64,000 bases of DNA from Polaromonas vacuolata. GTDB taxonomy: Bacteria; Pseudomonadota; Gammaproteobacteria; Burkholderiales; Burkholderiaceae_C. The notes beneath the pieces are model-generated. The model worked only from the letters and a program-made list of their open reading frames with translations. It was not told where the DNA came from and did not search any database. This document shows, in pieces, positions 11,543 to 20,715 of the stretch. Positions within the stretch are counted from its first letter, which is position 1. Each line of letters begins with the position of its first letter. The translations under genes were made by a program, and so were the position numbers. The stretch is from assembly GCF_012584515.1 (NCBI RefSeq), contig NZ_CP051461.1, positions 1 through 64,000 of the forward strand, read 5' to 3'.

Positions 11543-12166
11543 TTATCTCGTCAGTGCTAGCTTTAGGCCAAAGCCTATAAGAAAAACACCGGCAGCTTTC
11601 TCTAGCGCCATGACAATTTTTGGGTTGGCGCGCATACGTTCGGCTAGGTAATACGTCAGTATGACGACGATTAAGCCGTAGAGGAAAGTCAGTACGGCAA
11701 TTGTTGCTGCCATCACGCCAAAAGTCGTGATGCCTTGATGCTGAGCAGGATCTACGAACAGCGGAAAAAAAGCCAAGTAAAAAACGATAGCTTTGGGGTT
11801 GAGCAGGGTGATGAAAAGCGATTGGCGCATATAGTGATGCGGCTTTATTTTCAAAATGGGTGCTGCGCCCGGTTTGGCCAGTAGCATCTTGCTGCCTAGC
11901 CAAGCTAAATAAGTCGCGCCCAGCCATTGCACGGCGTGAAAAGCATTTGGGTATGCGCTCATGAGGGCTGAGACGCCAGCCACTGCTGCCCAGAGTAATA
12001 CTTGGTCACCTGCCATAACACCTAGCGTAGCGCCTAAACCACCGGAGACACCGCCCTTGCTAGTCGATGTGATGAGTGCCAAATTGCCGGGTCCTGGAAC
12101 CAGTAGGAATAATATGATGGCAGCTACAAAAGTGCCGTAATCGGCGATTCCGGCAAAAGAACCCAT
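11543..12166 (-). CDS. LysE/RhtB family amino-acid exporter
   Basis: Inner-membrane exporter of the LysE superfamily. The LVPGPGNLALI motif near residues 22-32 is the family hallmark, and about six hydrophobic segments are visible. The ATG at 12166 gives 207 residues, the normal length; the longer frame starts only at TTG 12211 with no ribosome-binding site. The substrate cannot be told from sequence; homologues export lysine, arginine, threonine or homoserine lactone. It is inserted between rsmG and parA on the same strand. Confidence 0.88.
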   Translation of the reverse strand: MGSFAGIADYGTFVAAIILFLLVPGPGNLALITSTSKGGVSGGLGATLGVMAGDQVLLWAAVAGVSALMSAYPNAFHAVQWLGATYLAWLGSKMLLAKPGAAPILKIKPHHYMRQSLFITLLNPKAIVFYLAFFPLFVDPAQHQGITTFGVMAATIAVLTFLYGLIVVILTYYLAERMRANPKIVMALEKAAGVFLIGFGLKLALTR

Positions 12167-12247
12167 TGCAAACCCTGAGAATATAGGAGGGCTTGAGTTT
12201 ACGACAGACAAGTAGGCTGAAGTGTTGCTGTAAGCCCTGCTTTGCGC

Positions 12248-12907
12248 TTAGATTGGGTTTTTTTGTTGCATCCAGATGATGCAGCGCTCTGCGGCCAGTC
12301 CTGGTACCTGAAGTTGTTCCACGTGAAACACTTCAATGTTTGGCGCTAAGCCCGCCAGTTCTTCATTCGGATGTTTGCCTTTCATAGCAAGCCACACACC
12401 ACCTGGAGCTAGTGCTTTTTCAGACCAATTGGTGAAATCGGGAAGGGACGCAAAAGCGCGGGAACAAATCACATCAAAGGCTTGGGTAATTGTTTCTACG
12501 CGTGCATGCAGTCCTGTGAGATTGGGAAGCTTAAGCTCTAGCGCGGCTTGGCGCATAAACGCAGTTTTCTTGGCAACAGCGTCGACGCAGCTCACCGCAA
12601 TCGTGGGGCAGCAAATAGCAATCACAATTCCCGGTAATCCTGCGCCTGAACCAACATCAAGAAGACGACTGCTTTTTTCTTGTCCTGTTTTTCGTAAATG
12701 TTGCCTCAATGGTGTGATTGCTGCGAGGCTGTCTAGCAAATGGTGGGTCAACATTTCGGCAGGGTCACGCACGGCGGTAAGGTTGTAGACCTTGGTCCAC
12801 TTGGCAATCATATTCAGGTAGCTCAGAAGCTGCGTGATTTGATGCTCACCTAATTCAAGCTTGAGTGTGGCCAAGCCCGCACGCAGGTCACTTTCAATGG
12901 CGGTCAC
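12248..12907 (-). CDS. rsmG: 16S rRNA (guanine527-N7)-methyltransferase RsmG
   Basis: SAM-dependent methyltransferase acting on G527 of 16S rRNA. The SAM-binding motif [17 protein letters not shown] lies near residues 82-98, and [21 protein letters not shown] is the conserved N-terminal helix region. The 219-residue length is normal. The start is GTG, overlapping the end of mnmG by four bases, which implies translational coupling. A parS-like palindrome is embedded near its 3' end (12315-12330). Confidence 0.96.
   Translation of the reverse strand: MTAIESDLRAGLATLKLELGEHQITQLLSYLNMIAKWTKVYNLTAVRDPAEMLTHHLLDSLAAITPLRQHLRKTGQEKSSRLLDVGSGAGLPGIVIAICCPTIAVSCVDAVAKKTAFMRQAALELKLPNLTGLHARVETITQAFDVICSRAFASLPDFTNWSEKALAPGGVWLAMKGKHPNEELAGLAPNIEVFHVEQLQVPGLAAERCIIWMQQKNPI
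12315..12330. other. parS-like site inside rsmG (one mismatch)
   Basis: TGTTCCACGTGAAACA matches the conserved bacterial parS palindrome TGTTTCACGTGAAACA at 15 of 16 positions. It lies in the 3' coding part of rsmG, close to parA and parB. One mismatch in the left arm may weaken ParB loading. Confidence 0.8.
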
Positions 12908-14898
12908 AGGGCTGGTGCTTTCTCAGGGGCTTGGACTACAGTGTTTTTCCATAGATTCTTTTTCAGGTGAACCAGTAATAGTGAAACTGTTGCTGGTGTG
13001 ATACCCGAAATGCGTGATGCCAGGCCCAAGGTTTCTGGCCGGTGTTTAGCCAGTGTTTGGCGTGCCTCAAAACTCAGTGCTGCAACTTGCAGATAGTCTA
13101 GGTCTACTGGCAACTTTAGATTCTCGTAATGCGCGGTGCGCTCTACTTCCTGTTTTTGCAGATCTATGTAACCCGCGTATTTGGCGCTAATTTCTATTTG
13201 TTCGACTACGCTTTTCGCCATGTCTGCATCTAGTGCTGTTTCACGTGAAACATTGGTTTCACCGCCTTGAATATCGGGGTTGATATATTTGCCGCCATCT
13301 AGCGACATTAGGCCTGCGTAGTTGACATCGGGCCGGCGCAATAAATCCGCAAAGTTGTGTTCGCGTTCCAAGGCTTTGCCAAATACCCGTTCAGCATCTG
13401 GCAGTGGCAGGTTGTTGGGATTGACCCAGATGGCTTTCAAACGCTGTGTTTCACGTGAAACAGCATCGCGCTTACGGTTAAAAGAGTCCCAGCGTGCATC
13501 GTCAACCAGACCCAGTTCGCGTCCCTTTTCAGTCAAGCGCATATCGGCGTTATCTTCGCGCAGCATTAGGCGGTACTCGGCTCGGCTGGTAAACATGCGG
13601 TAGGGCTCGGTCACACCTTTGGTGATCAGGTCGTCCACCAGCACGCCGAGATAGGCTTCATCTCGCTTAGGTAACCATGCTGGCTTGTCCTGACACTGCA
13701 GCGCTGCGTTGATACCGGCAAACATGCCTTGTGCCGCTGCTTCTTCGTATCCGGTTGTGCCGTTAATCTGGCCTGCGAAAAATAAGCCCTTGATAGCGCG
13801 CGTCTCAAAACTCGTTGTCAATGCACGTGGGTCAAAGTAATCGTACTCAATCGCGTAACCGGGACGAATGATGTGTGCGTTTTCCATACCCGCCATGGAA
13901 CGCACCAGCTCGTACTGAATATCGAAAGGTAGACTGGTCGAAATACCGTTGGGGTAGATCTCATGCGTGTCCAAGCCTTCGGGCTCCAGGAAAATTTGGT
14001 GGCTGTCTTTGCCTGCAAAGCGATTGATTTTGTCTTCTACGCTGGGGCAGTAGCGCGGACCCACACCGTCTATCTTGCCGGTGAACATGGGGCTGCGGTC
14101 AAAGCCCGAGCGGATGATGTCGTGCGTGCGCTCGTTGGTATGGGTGATGTAGCACGGCACTTGTCTAGGGTGAGCAATGCCAGCACCCATAAAACTGAAC
14201 ACCGGTACTTGCCCGGCTATGCCGCCCGGCATGCCGTCGCCCGGCTGTGCGGTGCATTTGCTGAAGTCTATGGTGCGCCCATCTATGCGCGGCGGCGTGC
14301 CGGTTTTCAGGCGACCCTGCGGTAGTTTGAGTTCCTTGAGCCGGCTTGAAAGAGACACTGCTGGCGGATCCCCCGCCCGGCCTGCGGCGTAGTTGTTCAA
14401 GCCTACGTGGATTTTACCGTCTAAAAATGTACCCGCCGTCAGTACCACCGTGCGGGCGCGAAACTTAATGCCAACTTGCGTGATGGCACCAACCACTTTG
14501 TCACCTTCGACGATCAAATCATCGACAGCTTGCTGGAACAGCCACAGATTGGGTTGGTTCTCCAGCTTGCGGCGGATGGCCGCCTTATACAAAATGCGAT
14601 CAGCTTGCGCCCGAGTAGCGCGTACAGCGGGGCCTTTTGAGCTGTTGAGTATGCGGAACTGTATGCCGCCTTCGTCGGTCGCCAAGGCCATGGCGCCGCC
14701 CATGGCATCGACTTCTTTGACTAAGTGACCTTTGCCTATGCCGCCTATGGAGGGGTTGCAACTCATCTGGCCTAAGGTCTCGATGTTGTGTGTCAGCAGC
14801 AAAGTCTTGCAGCCCATGCGGCTAGCAGCTAGCGCCGCTTCAGTGCCGGCATGGCCGCCGCCCACCACGATCACATCAAATTCTTGCGGATAAAACAT
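12904..14898 (-). CDS. mnmG: tRNA uridine 5-carboxymethylaminomethyl modification enzyme MnmG (GidA)
   Basis: FAD protein that, with MnmE, modifies the wobble uridine of certain tRNAs. The FAD-binding motif [15 protein letters not shown] is at the N-terminus, and [16 protein letters not shown] and [18 protein letters not shown] are family signatures. The ATG at 14898 gives [10 protein letters not shown], matching the canonical start; an upstream in-frame TTG at 14910 adds only four residues. The 664 residues are slightly long for the family. It starts a co-directional run with rsmG, a LysE-family gene and parA. Two perfect parS sites lie within the coding sequence. Confidence 0.97.
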   Translation of the reverse strand: MFYPQEFDVIVVGGGHAGTEAALAASRMGCKTLLLTHNIETLGQMSCNPSIGGIGKGHLVKEVDAMGGAMALATDEGGIQFRILNSSKGPAVRATRAQADRILYKAAIRRKLENQPNLWLFQQAVDDLIVEGDKVVGAITQVGIKFRARTVVLTAGTFLDGKIHVGLNNYAAGRAGDPPAVSLSSRLKELKLPQGRLKTGTPPRIDGRTIDFSKCTAQPGDGMPGGIAGQVPVFSFMGAGIAHPRQVPCYITHTNERTHDIIRSGFDRSPMFTGKIDGVGPRYCPSVEDKINRFAGKDSHQIFLEPEGLDTHEIYPNGISTSLPFDIQYELVRSMAGMENAHIIRPGYAIEYDYFDPRALTTSFETRAIKGLFFAGQINGTTGYEEAAAQGMFAGINAALQCQDKPAWLPKRDEAYLGVLVDDLITKGVTEPYRMFTSRAEYRLMLREDNADMRLTEKGRELGLVDDARWDSFNRKRDAVSRETQRLKAIWVNPNNLPLPDAERVFGKALEREHNFADLLRRPDVNYAGLMSLDGGKYINPDIQGGETNVSRETALDADMAKSVVEQIEISAKYAGYIDLQKQEVERTAHYENLKLPVDLDYLQVAALSFEARQTLAKHRPETLGLASRISGITPATVSLLLVHLKKNLWKNTVVQAPEKAPAL
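13237..13252. other. Perfect parS site inside mnmG
   Basis: TGTTTCACGTGAAACA is an exact match to the consensus 16-bp parS palindrome bound by ParB. It is embedded in mnmG, 210 bp from the second perfect copy. Confidence 0.93.
13447..13462. other. Perfect parS site inside mnmG (second copy)
   Basis: A second exact TGTTTCACGTGAAACA palindrome in the mnmG coding sequence. With the copies at 13237 and 12315 it forms a cluster of three within about 1.15 kb, near the predicted origin. Confidence 0.93.
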
Positions 14899-14989
14899 GA
14901 CAAATTCCAATTTCTATTGTGTGGCATTCCCCATGCCGCGAATCATCGTTACAGGTCTGGGTAATTGGCCAAATATGGCTGAGCGCTTG

Positions 14990-15075
14990 ACTATGCTTAA
15001 GTCAAATGCGCTTAGCTAAGTACGCATCGCTAACTACGCTTAGGTTAACTTCACCTAGGTTAACTGCGCTGGTTT
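14990..15075. repeat. Short imperfect repeats upstream of mnmG
   Basis: The intergenic stretch between mnmG and the FMN reductase gene contains degenerate repeats built on GCTTAG, TAGGTTAACT and CTAAG/CTTAG motifs, for example AGGTTAACT at about 15052 and again at about 15058. No protein or RNA gene is recognised here. Confidence 0.35.
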
Positions 15076-15153
15076 TAAAATTAAGCATTTTACCGGTCTG
15101 CCATCTAGCACACCTTGATCAGGACTTTGTCATGCGTGTGGTGAAATCACTGC

Positions 15154-15753
15154 ATGAATAAATCTACTCTGCCCGTCAAACTTTTAGTCTTTGCCGGTAG
15201 CACCCGCAAGGCCTCTTTTAATCGCCAACTCGCCCATGTCGCTGCGACTATGGGCCGCGCCGCTGGCGCTGAAGTCACGCTATTGGATTTGGCTGACTTT
15301 GATATCCCCATGTATAACGCTGACCTTGAAAGCCACGGTACACCGGCTGATGTGATGAAGCTGAAAAAAATCATGTTCGCCCATTCCGCTTGGATTATTT
15401 GCTCGCCTGAGTACAACGGTAGTTACACAGCTCTGCTCAAAAACACGATTGACTGGGCTTCTAGCCCGGTGAAGTCAGACCCCGAATGGTCTAGTGGCAG
15501 CAAAGCTTTTGTGGGCAAAGTCGTCGGTTTGCTGAGTGCTTCTCCGGGTGCCTTGGGCGGGCTGCGTTCGCAAAGTCATCTAGTGCCCTTAATGCTCAAC
15601 CTGCAATGCTGGGTTGCGCCCAAGGCTTTTGCGCTGGGCCGCGCCGGTGATGCTTTTGATGCACAGGATGATCTCAAGGACGAGGCCCAGCGCAAAATGG
15701 TTCAGGCCGTTGTTGAGCAAGTTTTAATGGCTAGTGGCCGACTTGCCGACTAA
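15154..15753 (+). CDS. NADPH-dependent FMN reductase family protein
   Basis: Flavodoxin-like-fold oxidoreductase of about 199 residues. The phosphate-binding loop FAGSTRKASFNRQLA is near residues 14-28, and SPEYNGSYTALLKNTIDW near 84-101 is the family signature. Homologues reduce FMN, quinones, azo dyes or chromate with NAD(P)H; the substrate here is unknown. It is transcribed divergently from mnmG. The IS30 element begins about 80 bp past its stop. Confidence 0.85.
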   Translation: MNKSTLPVKLLVFAGSTRKASFNRQLAHVAATMGRAAGAEVTLLDLADFDIPMYNADLESHGTPADVMKLKKIMFAHSAWIICSPEYNGSYTALLKNTIDWASSPVKSDPEWSSGSKAFVGKVVGLLSASPGALGGLRSQSHLVPLMLNLQCWVAPKAFALGRAGDAFDAQDDLKDEAQRKMVQAVVEQVLMASGRLAD

Positions 15754-15832
15754 TTACCGTGAGGCGCTGACTCAGCTAGAGAAGACTTTTGCAAAGACAA
15801 AGAGTGCTAGCTGCTTTTGATTTAATAGCTGG

Positions 15833-16919
15833 CGGATTCAAGCTTGAAGTGCAACAGCGTGTTAGTTGGACTTTAACTCTTCCATAAAAACCTGATGCGG
15901 TGTTCGATACCCCAAACATTTTCTAGGACGATGATTGAGCCTGTGCATCGCTAAAGCAATGTCATCGTCGGTGATGCAATTAAAGCGCATCCCCTTTGGG
16001 AAAAACTGGCGAATCAAACCGTTCATATTCTCGTTTGTCCCACGCTCCCACGAGGCGTATGGATGGGCGAAAAAGAAATCTGCACTCAGCGCAGAAGCTA
16101 TTCGTTCATGCTGAGAAAATTCCTTGCCGTTATCTGTCGTGAGTGTGTGCACGCAATGAGCGAATGGTTTAAGTAAAGTGATTAACGCGTCCCCTACGGC
16201 TTGCGCTGTTTTGAATGGCACGTGGAAAATTATTGAATACCGAGAGACACGCTCGTTAATCGTCACTAGGGCTTGCTTCTGCCCGGCACCAATCACCAGA
16301 TCAGCCTCCCAGTCGCCAAAGCGCGCACGCTCAAGCACGATGGCGGGTCGCAGTTCTATTGAGACCTGGCGAGAGATGGTGCCGCGCCGTTCACGGCCGC
16401 TGCTGCGTTTTTTTCGCGTCTTCTGGCAACGCAGTGTTTTATGCAAGCTGCCGCCCGCGCGTTTGTCAGCGTAGATGTACTGGTAAATGCTCTCATAGCT
16501 AACACCGGGTTGGCATCGAGCTTCGAGGTGGCCGCTGATTTGTTCGGGGCTCCAAGCCTCAGCCAACTTTTCCTCCACTACAGCCCATGTCGAGTCAGCA
16601 ACTCTAGGACTATTGGCGCAGGCAAGTCTACGTTCTTGGGCTTTGTCATTTGCCTGCTTAGGGCGATAGCCTCGTAGACCGCGGTTACGACGCAACTCAC
16701 GGCTGATGCTCGATTTATCACGGTCCATCATTTTTGCAATTTCACTTTGATTGAAGTTTGCTTTGACGAGGATTGCAATCTGGTAACGTTCGTCACGGGT
16801 GAGGTGTGTGTAAATCATTCTGGGCAACTTTGACTTGGTGGTCGGGAAGCTTGGATGCTCTCACATCTCACCCACCCGTCCGGTTAGTTTCAAAGTTGCA
16901 CTTCAGACTTGAATCCGCG
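15833..16919. mobile_element. IS30-family insertion sequence, apparently complete
   Basis: An element of about 1.08 kb bounded by near-perfect inverted repeats. The left end at 15833-15855 and the complement of the right end at 16895-16919 share CGGATTCAAG, then two mismatches, then TGAAGTGCAAC. It encloses one full-length transposase gene. The exact termini and the short target duplication cannot be fixed, because the repeat outer bases (GCGGATTCA) read into both flanks. It lies between the FMN reductase and aldolase genes without breaking either. Confidence 0.8.
15862..16827 (-). CDS. IS30-family transposase
   Basis: A 321-residue DDE transposase. The N-terminal helix-turn-helix contains FNQSEIAKMMDRDKSSISRE near residues 25-44, typical of IS30. 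The catalytic core shows FGDWEADLVIG (first Asp), LTTDNGKEF (second Asp) and NENMNGLIRQFFPKG (Glu), so all three acidic residues are present. The reading frame is uninterrupted, so it may be active. The gene fills almost the whole element, between the inverted repeats. Confidence 0.95.
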   Translation of the reverse strand: MPRMIYTHLTRDERYQIAILVKANFNQSEIAKMMDRDKSSISRELRRNRGLRGYRPKQANDKAQERRLACANSPRVADSTWAVVEEKLAEAWSPEQISGHLEARCQPGVSYESIYQYIYADKRAGGSLHKTLRCQKTRKKRSSGRERRGTISRQVSIELRPAIVLERARFGDWEADLVIGAGQKQALVTINERVSRYSIIFHVPFKTAQAVGDALITLLKPFAHCVHTLTTDNGKEFSQHERIASALSADFFFAHPYASWERGTNENMNGLIRQFFPKGMRFNCITDDDIALAMHRLNHRPRKCLGYRTPHQVFMEELKSN

Positions 16920-16946
16920 GCTTTTTAAAAACCAATGGAGACAAAT

Positions 16947-17717
16947 ATGAATATTCCCTTACTCAAAGAAACTGTTAATCCTGAAGAGTGGCAACTGCGC
17001 TGCGATTTGGCAGCTTGCTACCGCTTGGTTGCGTTGTATGGCTGGAGCGATTTGGTGTTCACGCATATCAGCGCCAAGCTGCCGACCTCTGTTAGCGGGC
17101 CAGATGCACACCATTTCCTGATCAATCCTTATGGGCTGATGTTTGACGAGATCACCGCTTCCAGCCTGGTTAAGGTCGACGAGAAGTGCAATAAAGTGAT
17201 TGAATCCCCATTTCCGGTAAACCCGGCTGGCTTTGTGATCCATAACGCCGTGCATGAAGCCCGTGAGGACGCCGGCTGCGTCATCCATACCCATACCCGC
17301 GCAGGCGTCGCTGTGAGCGCTCAGAAGGCCGGTATCTTGCCTATTAGCCAGCAGTCAACCTTTGTGCTGGGCTCGCTGGCTTATCACGACTACGAGGGCG
17401 TGGCATTTCGGGATGATGAAAAGCCGCGTCTGCAAGCTGATCTGGGCCAAGCCAATTTTCTGATGCTGCGCAACCACGGCTTACTGGTAGTGGGTAAAAC
17501 TATCGCTGATGCTTTTCTGTCCATGTACATCTTTGAATCAACTTGCAGCATACAGCTGGGCGCTCAAGCCGGTGGCGAGTTAACGCTGGTTAATCCGCTC
17601 ATCGTTAAAGGTGTGGCCGAGGCCATGCGGGTGCAAACCAGCGGCATGGGTGGTGCATTCGCTTGGCCGGCGTTGATACGCAAGCTAGAGCGGCTTGACC
17701 AAAGTTACAAGACTTAA
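16947..17717 (+). CDS. Class II aldolase/adducin family protein
   Basis: A 256-residue protein of the class II aldolase/adducin domain family. Metal-ligand histidines appear in VIHTHTRAGVAV near residues 110-121 and LMLRNHGLLVVG near 174-185. Homologues include fuculose-phosphate aldolase and decarboxylases, but many members have unassigned substrates, and no specific one can be given. The ATG at 16947 is preferred because GGAG at 16937-16940 is well spaced from it; the in-frame ATG at 16935 would lie before that site. The IS30 element ends about 25 bp upstream, so the native promoter has probably been displaced. Confidence 0.85.
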   Translation: MNIPLLKETVNPEEWQLRCDLAACYRLVALYGWSDLVFTHISAKLPTSVSGPDAHHFLINPYGLMFDEITASSLVKVDEKCNKVIESPFPVNPAGFVIHNAVHEAREDAGCVIHTHTRAGVAVSAQKAGILPISQQSTFVLGSLAYHDYEGVAFRDDEKPRLQADLGQANFLMLRNHGLLVVGKTIADAFLSMYIFESTCSIQLGAQAGGELTLVNPLIVKGVAEAMRVQTSGMGGAFAWPALIRKLERLDQSYKT

Positions 17718-17733
17718 TCGCCTAAAGTTTGAG

Positions 17734-18561
17734 TCAGCTTGCGGCATCGGTTTGGCCGATCGTGTTGAGCGATTGCTCAGCTTCATCGATGCGCAGCGTT
17801 TTTTGCAGCAATTGCACATTGCCAAAGGCTGTTGCAAACGCCACATCCTTGGTATCGCGTCCAGTGCCCACTCGTACAAGTTTGTCTATAGAGGCTTTTT
17901 GGGTCGGATCAAACACAACCCACTGCTGGTCTAACCAAGCTTCGTAAACCGCGTGGAAGTCTTGCGGCGGTGCGGCAAATTTGACGTAGCCTACAACCAG
18001 TCTTGCCGGAATATTCAGCGCCCGACACAGGGCGATGCCTAGGTGCGCAAAGTCACGACTGACGCCGGCGCGCTGCACAAACACTTCTTGCGCGCTGGTG
18101 TGGCCATCGTTATAGCCGGGCAGATATTCAATCGCAGTTTGCATCCAGTCGTTGATCGCAGTCACTCGCTGCACGCCGGTCGGTAGTTGACCAAACATTT
18201 GCTGGGCGGCGCGGCTCAGGCTGTCGGATTCGCAATACCGGCTAGGCATCAAGTAGCGCAAGACTTCGTCGGGTAAGTTGCTGACCGGACATTCCGGTAG
18301 GTTTAGCTGCTCCGGCAAAGGATTGATCTCAACTTTGGCGTGATAGTTGATAGACAAAATGCCGCGCGGCGCATCTAAACGCACGAAGCGATTACCGCTG
18401 CGGTCATCCGAAAAGTGCCGAACTTTCATACTCGGCGTGATGGTCAGGCGTTCCTCGAGAACGCGATGCCCCTCATGGAAAGCCGCTTCAATATGAAATA
18501 TGAAATGTGCGGTTTGGGCAATTTCGTATTCAAGCAGCGAATCAACGGTGGTAATTTGCAT
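17734..18561 (-). CDS. Transglutaminase-like protein with Ser at the catalytic Cys position
   Basis: A 275-residue protein with an N-terminal beta-rich domain (about 1-100) and a transglutaminase-like core. The core shows AGVSRDFAHLGIALCRALNIPAR near residues 160-182, FHAVYEAWLD near 195-205 and VVFDPTQ near 209-215. In the family the first motif normally reads GVCxDFAHL; here the codon is AGT, so the nucleophile is Ser. The His and Asp of the triad are retained. It may be inactive, serine-based, or a structural or binding protein. It converges with the aldolase gene 16 bp away. A decayed reading frame ends two bases before its ATG. Confidence 0.85.
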   Translation of the reverse strand: MQITTVDSLLEYEIAQTAHFIFHIEAAFHEGHRVLEERLTITPSMKVRHFSDDRSGNRFVRLDAPRGILSINYHAKVEINPLPEQLNLPECPVSNLPDEVLRYLMPSRYCESDSLSRAAQQMFGQLPTGVQRVTAINDWMQTAIEYLPGYNDGHTSAQEVFVQRAGVSRDFAHLGIALCRALNIPARLVVGYVKFAAPPQDFHAVYEAWLDQQWVVFDPTQKASIDKLVRVGTGRDTKDVAFATAFGNVQLLQKTLRIDEAEQSLNTIGQTDAAS

Positions 18562-18934
18562 ATTTATTTGACTTCTTTGCGTTGGAATGCATAACTTAGT
18601 TTTATGACTTTTTTACCATGGCGCTGGCGTTGTAAATGGCGTACTAGCTCTTTGCAGCGTACGACCTGTCGGCGTTTAAAGCGGGTGATGTCGGCGATTT
18701 TTCGGTCGCACTAAACCAGTACTTGCAGGTGAGTTGAGTCATGAGAGTCGCTCGCTCTAGTACTTCGGCCGATAGATCACGCCGGTTTTTTGCCTTCAGC
18801 CGGCTAAGCAGCATGAACTCTGAAATTTTGGCTTGATACACCCTGCGCTGCTGGTTGTTCGCTGGCGTAAAGAGTCTGTTTTGTAACGGGGCTAAAGACT
18901 GGAGTGAAATGGGGCGGATTTTGAGCGCAGCCAT
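18562..18934 (-). pseudogene. Possible decayed gene between DUF1328 gene and transglutaminase-like gene
   Basis: Minus-strand coding remnants appear in two frames. One frame runs from an ATG at 18934 to a stop at 18644 (96 codons). A second frame, open after an in-frame TAG near 18712, runs down to a TAA ending two bases before the transglutaminase ATG; it includes RFKRRQVVRCKELVRHLQR and is rich in basic residues. No start codon serves the second frame, so a frameshifted or degraded gene is the simplest reading. No family is recognised, and chance open frames are not excluded. Confidence 0.3.
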
Positions 18935-19138
18935 TTATTTACAAACTGCGTTCACCGTTTTGCTGCTGCCGAGGGCGAGCAACGCAAAAAGCAGAGTCAT
19001 TACTAAAAATAGAGCCGATGCGGTTTGGGCAATATCAGCAGTGTTTACAACACTAGAAATATCCATGGCTATGTCACCAAATCCCAAGCCTGCTGCGAAT
19101 AAAGAGAGGAGGGAAAACAGTAAAGCGTACTTGAGCAT
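18935..19138 (-). CDS. DUF1328 (YtjA/UPF0391) small membrane protein
   Basis: A 67-residue protein starting MLKYALLFSLLSLFAAGLGFG, the characteristic N-terminus of the DUF1328/UPF0391 family, with two hydrophobic helices (about 1-25 and 40-58) separated by a short polar loop. Function is unknown; homologues are often stress-associated. The ATG at 19138 gives the family start; the frame extends further upstream to 19192 without a supported start. The polar C-terminus (SSKTVNAVCK) is slightly longer than in short homologues. Confidence 0.75.
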   Translation of the reverse strand: MLKYALLFSLLSLFAAGLGFGDIAMDISSVVNTADIAQTASALFLVMTLLFALLALGSSKTVNAVCK

Positions 19139-19489
19139 AAAAAAATTTCGGTGTGACGAAGCAAGACCAGAGACGGTAGACAAAGCTGACATCGTCCAAT
19201 CCTAAAAGTAGAGACGATTGCAGCGCATCAGATGCTTGCGCGTATACGTGTAGGACTGCGGCCACTAGCTTTGCTCGTTGCTATATTTTTTATAGCGATA
19301 ACTTGTTTGCAGTCAACAAGTCCAGTCATATTACTAATTCCCTTTCAGAAAAAGTCTGATCTCTGCAGCCCTGCACCAATGAACAAAGACCGATAGCATC
19401 GGGGCAATGGTTATAAAAAACCGCTGACAAAGCAGTTTTTCTTCTCACTTTCCTTACTTTTTTCACTTTTCTTGATTAATTAAATCCTT
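19139..19489. other. Intergenic region with no recognised gene
   Basis: This 351-bp stretch separates the DUF1328 gene from the divergent Old Yellow Enzyme gene. It must hold both promoters. An AT-rich segment near 19280-19310 (TTGCTATATTTTTTATAGCG) could contribute to a promoter. No RNA gene or protein was recognised. Confidence 0.5.
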
Positions 19490-20614
19490 ATGACTACATC
19501 CTCCAGCGTCACCGCCCGTACTCTTTTTAATCCGGTTCAAATCGGCGACTTACAGTTGACGAATCGTATTGTTATGGCGCCGCTCACGCGCAACCGCTCA
19601 CCGAACGCCGTACCGCCGCCTATGGTGGCCACGTACTATGCCCAGCGCGCCACTGCCGGTTTAATCATCAGCGAAGCGACTGCTATTACTCACCAAGCGC
19701 AGGGCTACTCTGATGTACCCGGCCTTTACGGTGCGGATCAGCTCGAAGCGTGGAAGCGCGTGACTGACGGTGTGCATGAGAAAGGCGGCAAGATGGTTGT
19801 CCAGCTTTGGCATGTGGGCCGCGTTTCCCACGTGGACTTACAACCCAACGGCGGCAAACCGGTAGCGCCTTCGGCGATCACGGCAAAAACCAAAACCGTT
19901 TTGATCCAGAATGGTGTGCCAACTTTTGTGGACACTTCTGAGCCGCGCGCATTGGAGACTGATGAGTTGCCTGACCTTGTGAACAGCTACAAGGTTGCTG
20001 CTCGCAATGCAGTAGACGTCGCCGGTTTTGATGGCGTTGAGGTACATGCAGCCAATGGTTATTTGTTAGACCAGTTTTTGCGCAGCGGCTCTAACAAACG
20101 CACCGACGAGTATGGCGGCAGCATTGAAAACCGCGCCCGTCTCATGCTTGAAATCATGCAAGCCATTACCGACGACATTGGCGGTGGCCGTACCGGTATT
20201 CGACTCTCACCAGTTACCCCGGCTAACGACTCACTTGACGCAGATCCACAGCCTTTGTTTGATTATGTGGTTCGTCAATTGGCGAGTATGAACCTTGCAT
20301 ACATCCATATAGTTGAAGGCTCTACTGGCGGTGCGCGCGAGCTCGAAGAGCATCCCTTTGACTACTCTGCATTGAAGGCGGCCTATCACGATGCTGGCGG
20401 TAATGGTGCATGGATGGTGAACAACGGCTACGACTTAGAGTTGGCTGAACATGCGGTTAGCAATGGCGCTGATCTGGTGGCCTTTGGTCGCCCGTTTATT
20501 GCCAATCCAGATCTGGTTGAACGCCTGCGCATCAAGGCGCCGCTCAATCCACAAGACCGTGCGACTTTCTACGGCGGCACGGATAAAGGCTATATCGATT
20601 ACCCAGCGCTGTAA
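19490..20614 (+). CDS. Old Yellow Enzyme family alkene reductase (NemA-like)
   Basis: A 374-residue FMN-dependent ene-reductase that uses NADPH to reduce activated C=C bonds or nitro groups. LFNPVQIGDLQLTNRIVMAPLTRNRS at the N-terminus, VQLWHVGRVSH near residues 103-113, and VHAANGYLLDQFLR near 184-197 (with the substrate-binding His and Asn) are diagnostic. FGRPFIANPDLVERL near the C-terminus binds the FMN phosphate. It is closest in pattern to N-ethylmaleimide/GTN reductases. It is a single gene closed by a strong terminator. Confidence 0.93.
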   Translation: MTTSSSVTARTLFNPVQIGDLQLTNRIVMAPLTRNRSPNAVPPPMVATYYAQRATAGLIISEATAITHQAQGYSDVPGLYGADQLEAWKRVTDGVHEKGGKMVVQLWHVGRVSHVDLQPNGGKPVAPSAITAKTKTVLIQNGVPTFVDTSEPRALETDELPDLVNSYKVAARNAVDVAGFDGVEVHAANGYLLDQFLRSGSNKRTDEYGGSIENRARLMLEIMQAITDDIGGGRTGIRLSPVTPANDSLDADPQPLFDYVVRQLASMNLAYIHIVEGSTGGARELEEHPFDYSALKAAYHDAGGNGAWMVNNGYDLELAEHAVSNGADLVAFGRPFIANPDLVERLRIKAPLNPQDRATFYGGTDKGYIDYPAL

Positions 20615-20640
20615 ACACAACGCGGTTTGACGTTTTAGTC

Positions 20641-20677
20641 AAAACCCCCGGCCCTTTTAGGGTGCGGGGGTTTTTTT
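20641..20677 (+). terminator. Strong rho-independent terminator after the alkene reductase gene
   Basis: A GC-rich inverted repeat (AACCCCCGGCCC with GGGTGCGGGGGTT) and a seven-T run lie 26 bp after the stop codon. Confidence 0.9.
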
Positions 20678-20715
20678 CTGCCCGTATTATTTTGTCGGGC
20701 GATGTCAATTGAGGT

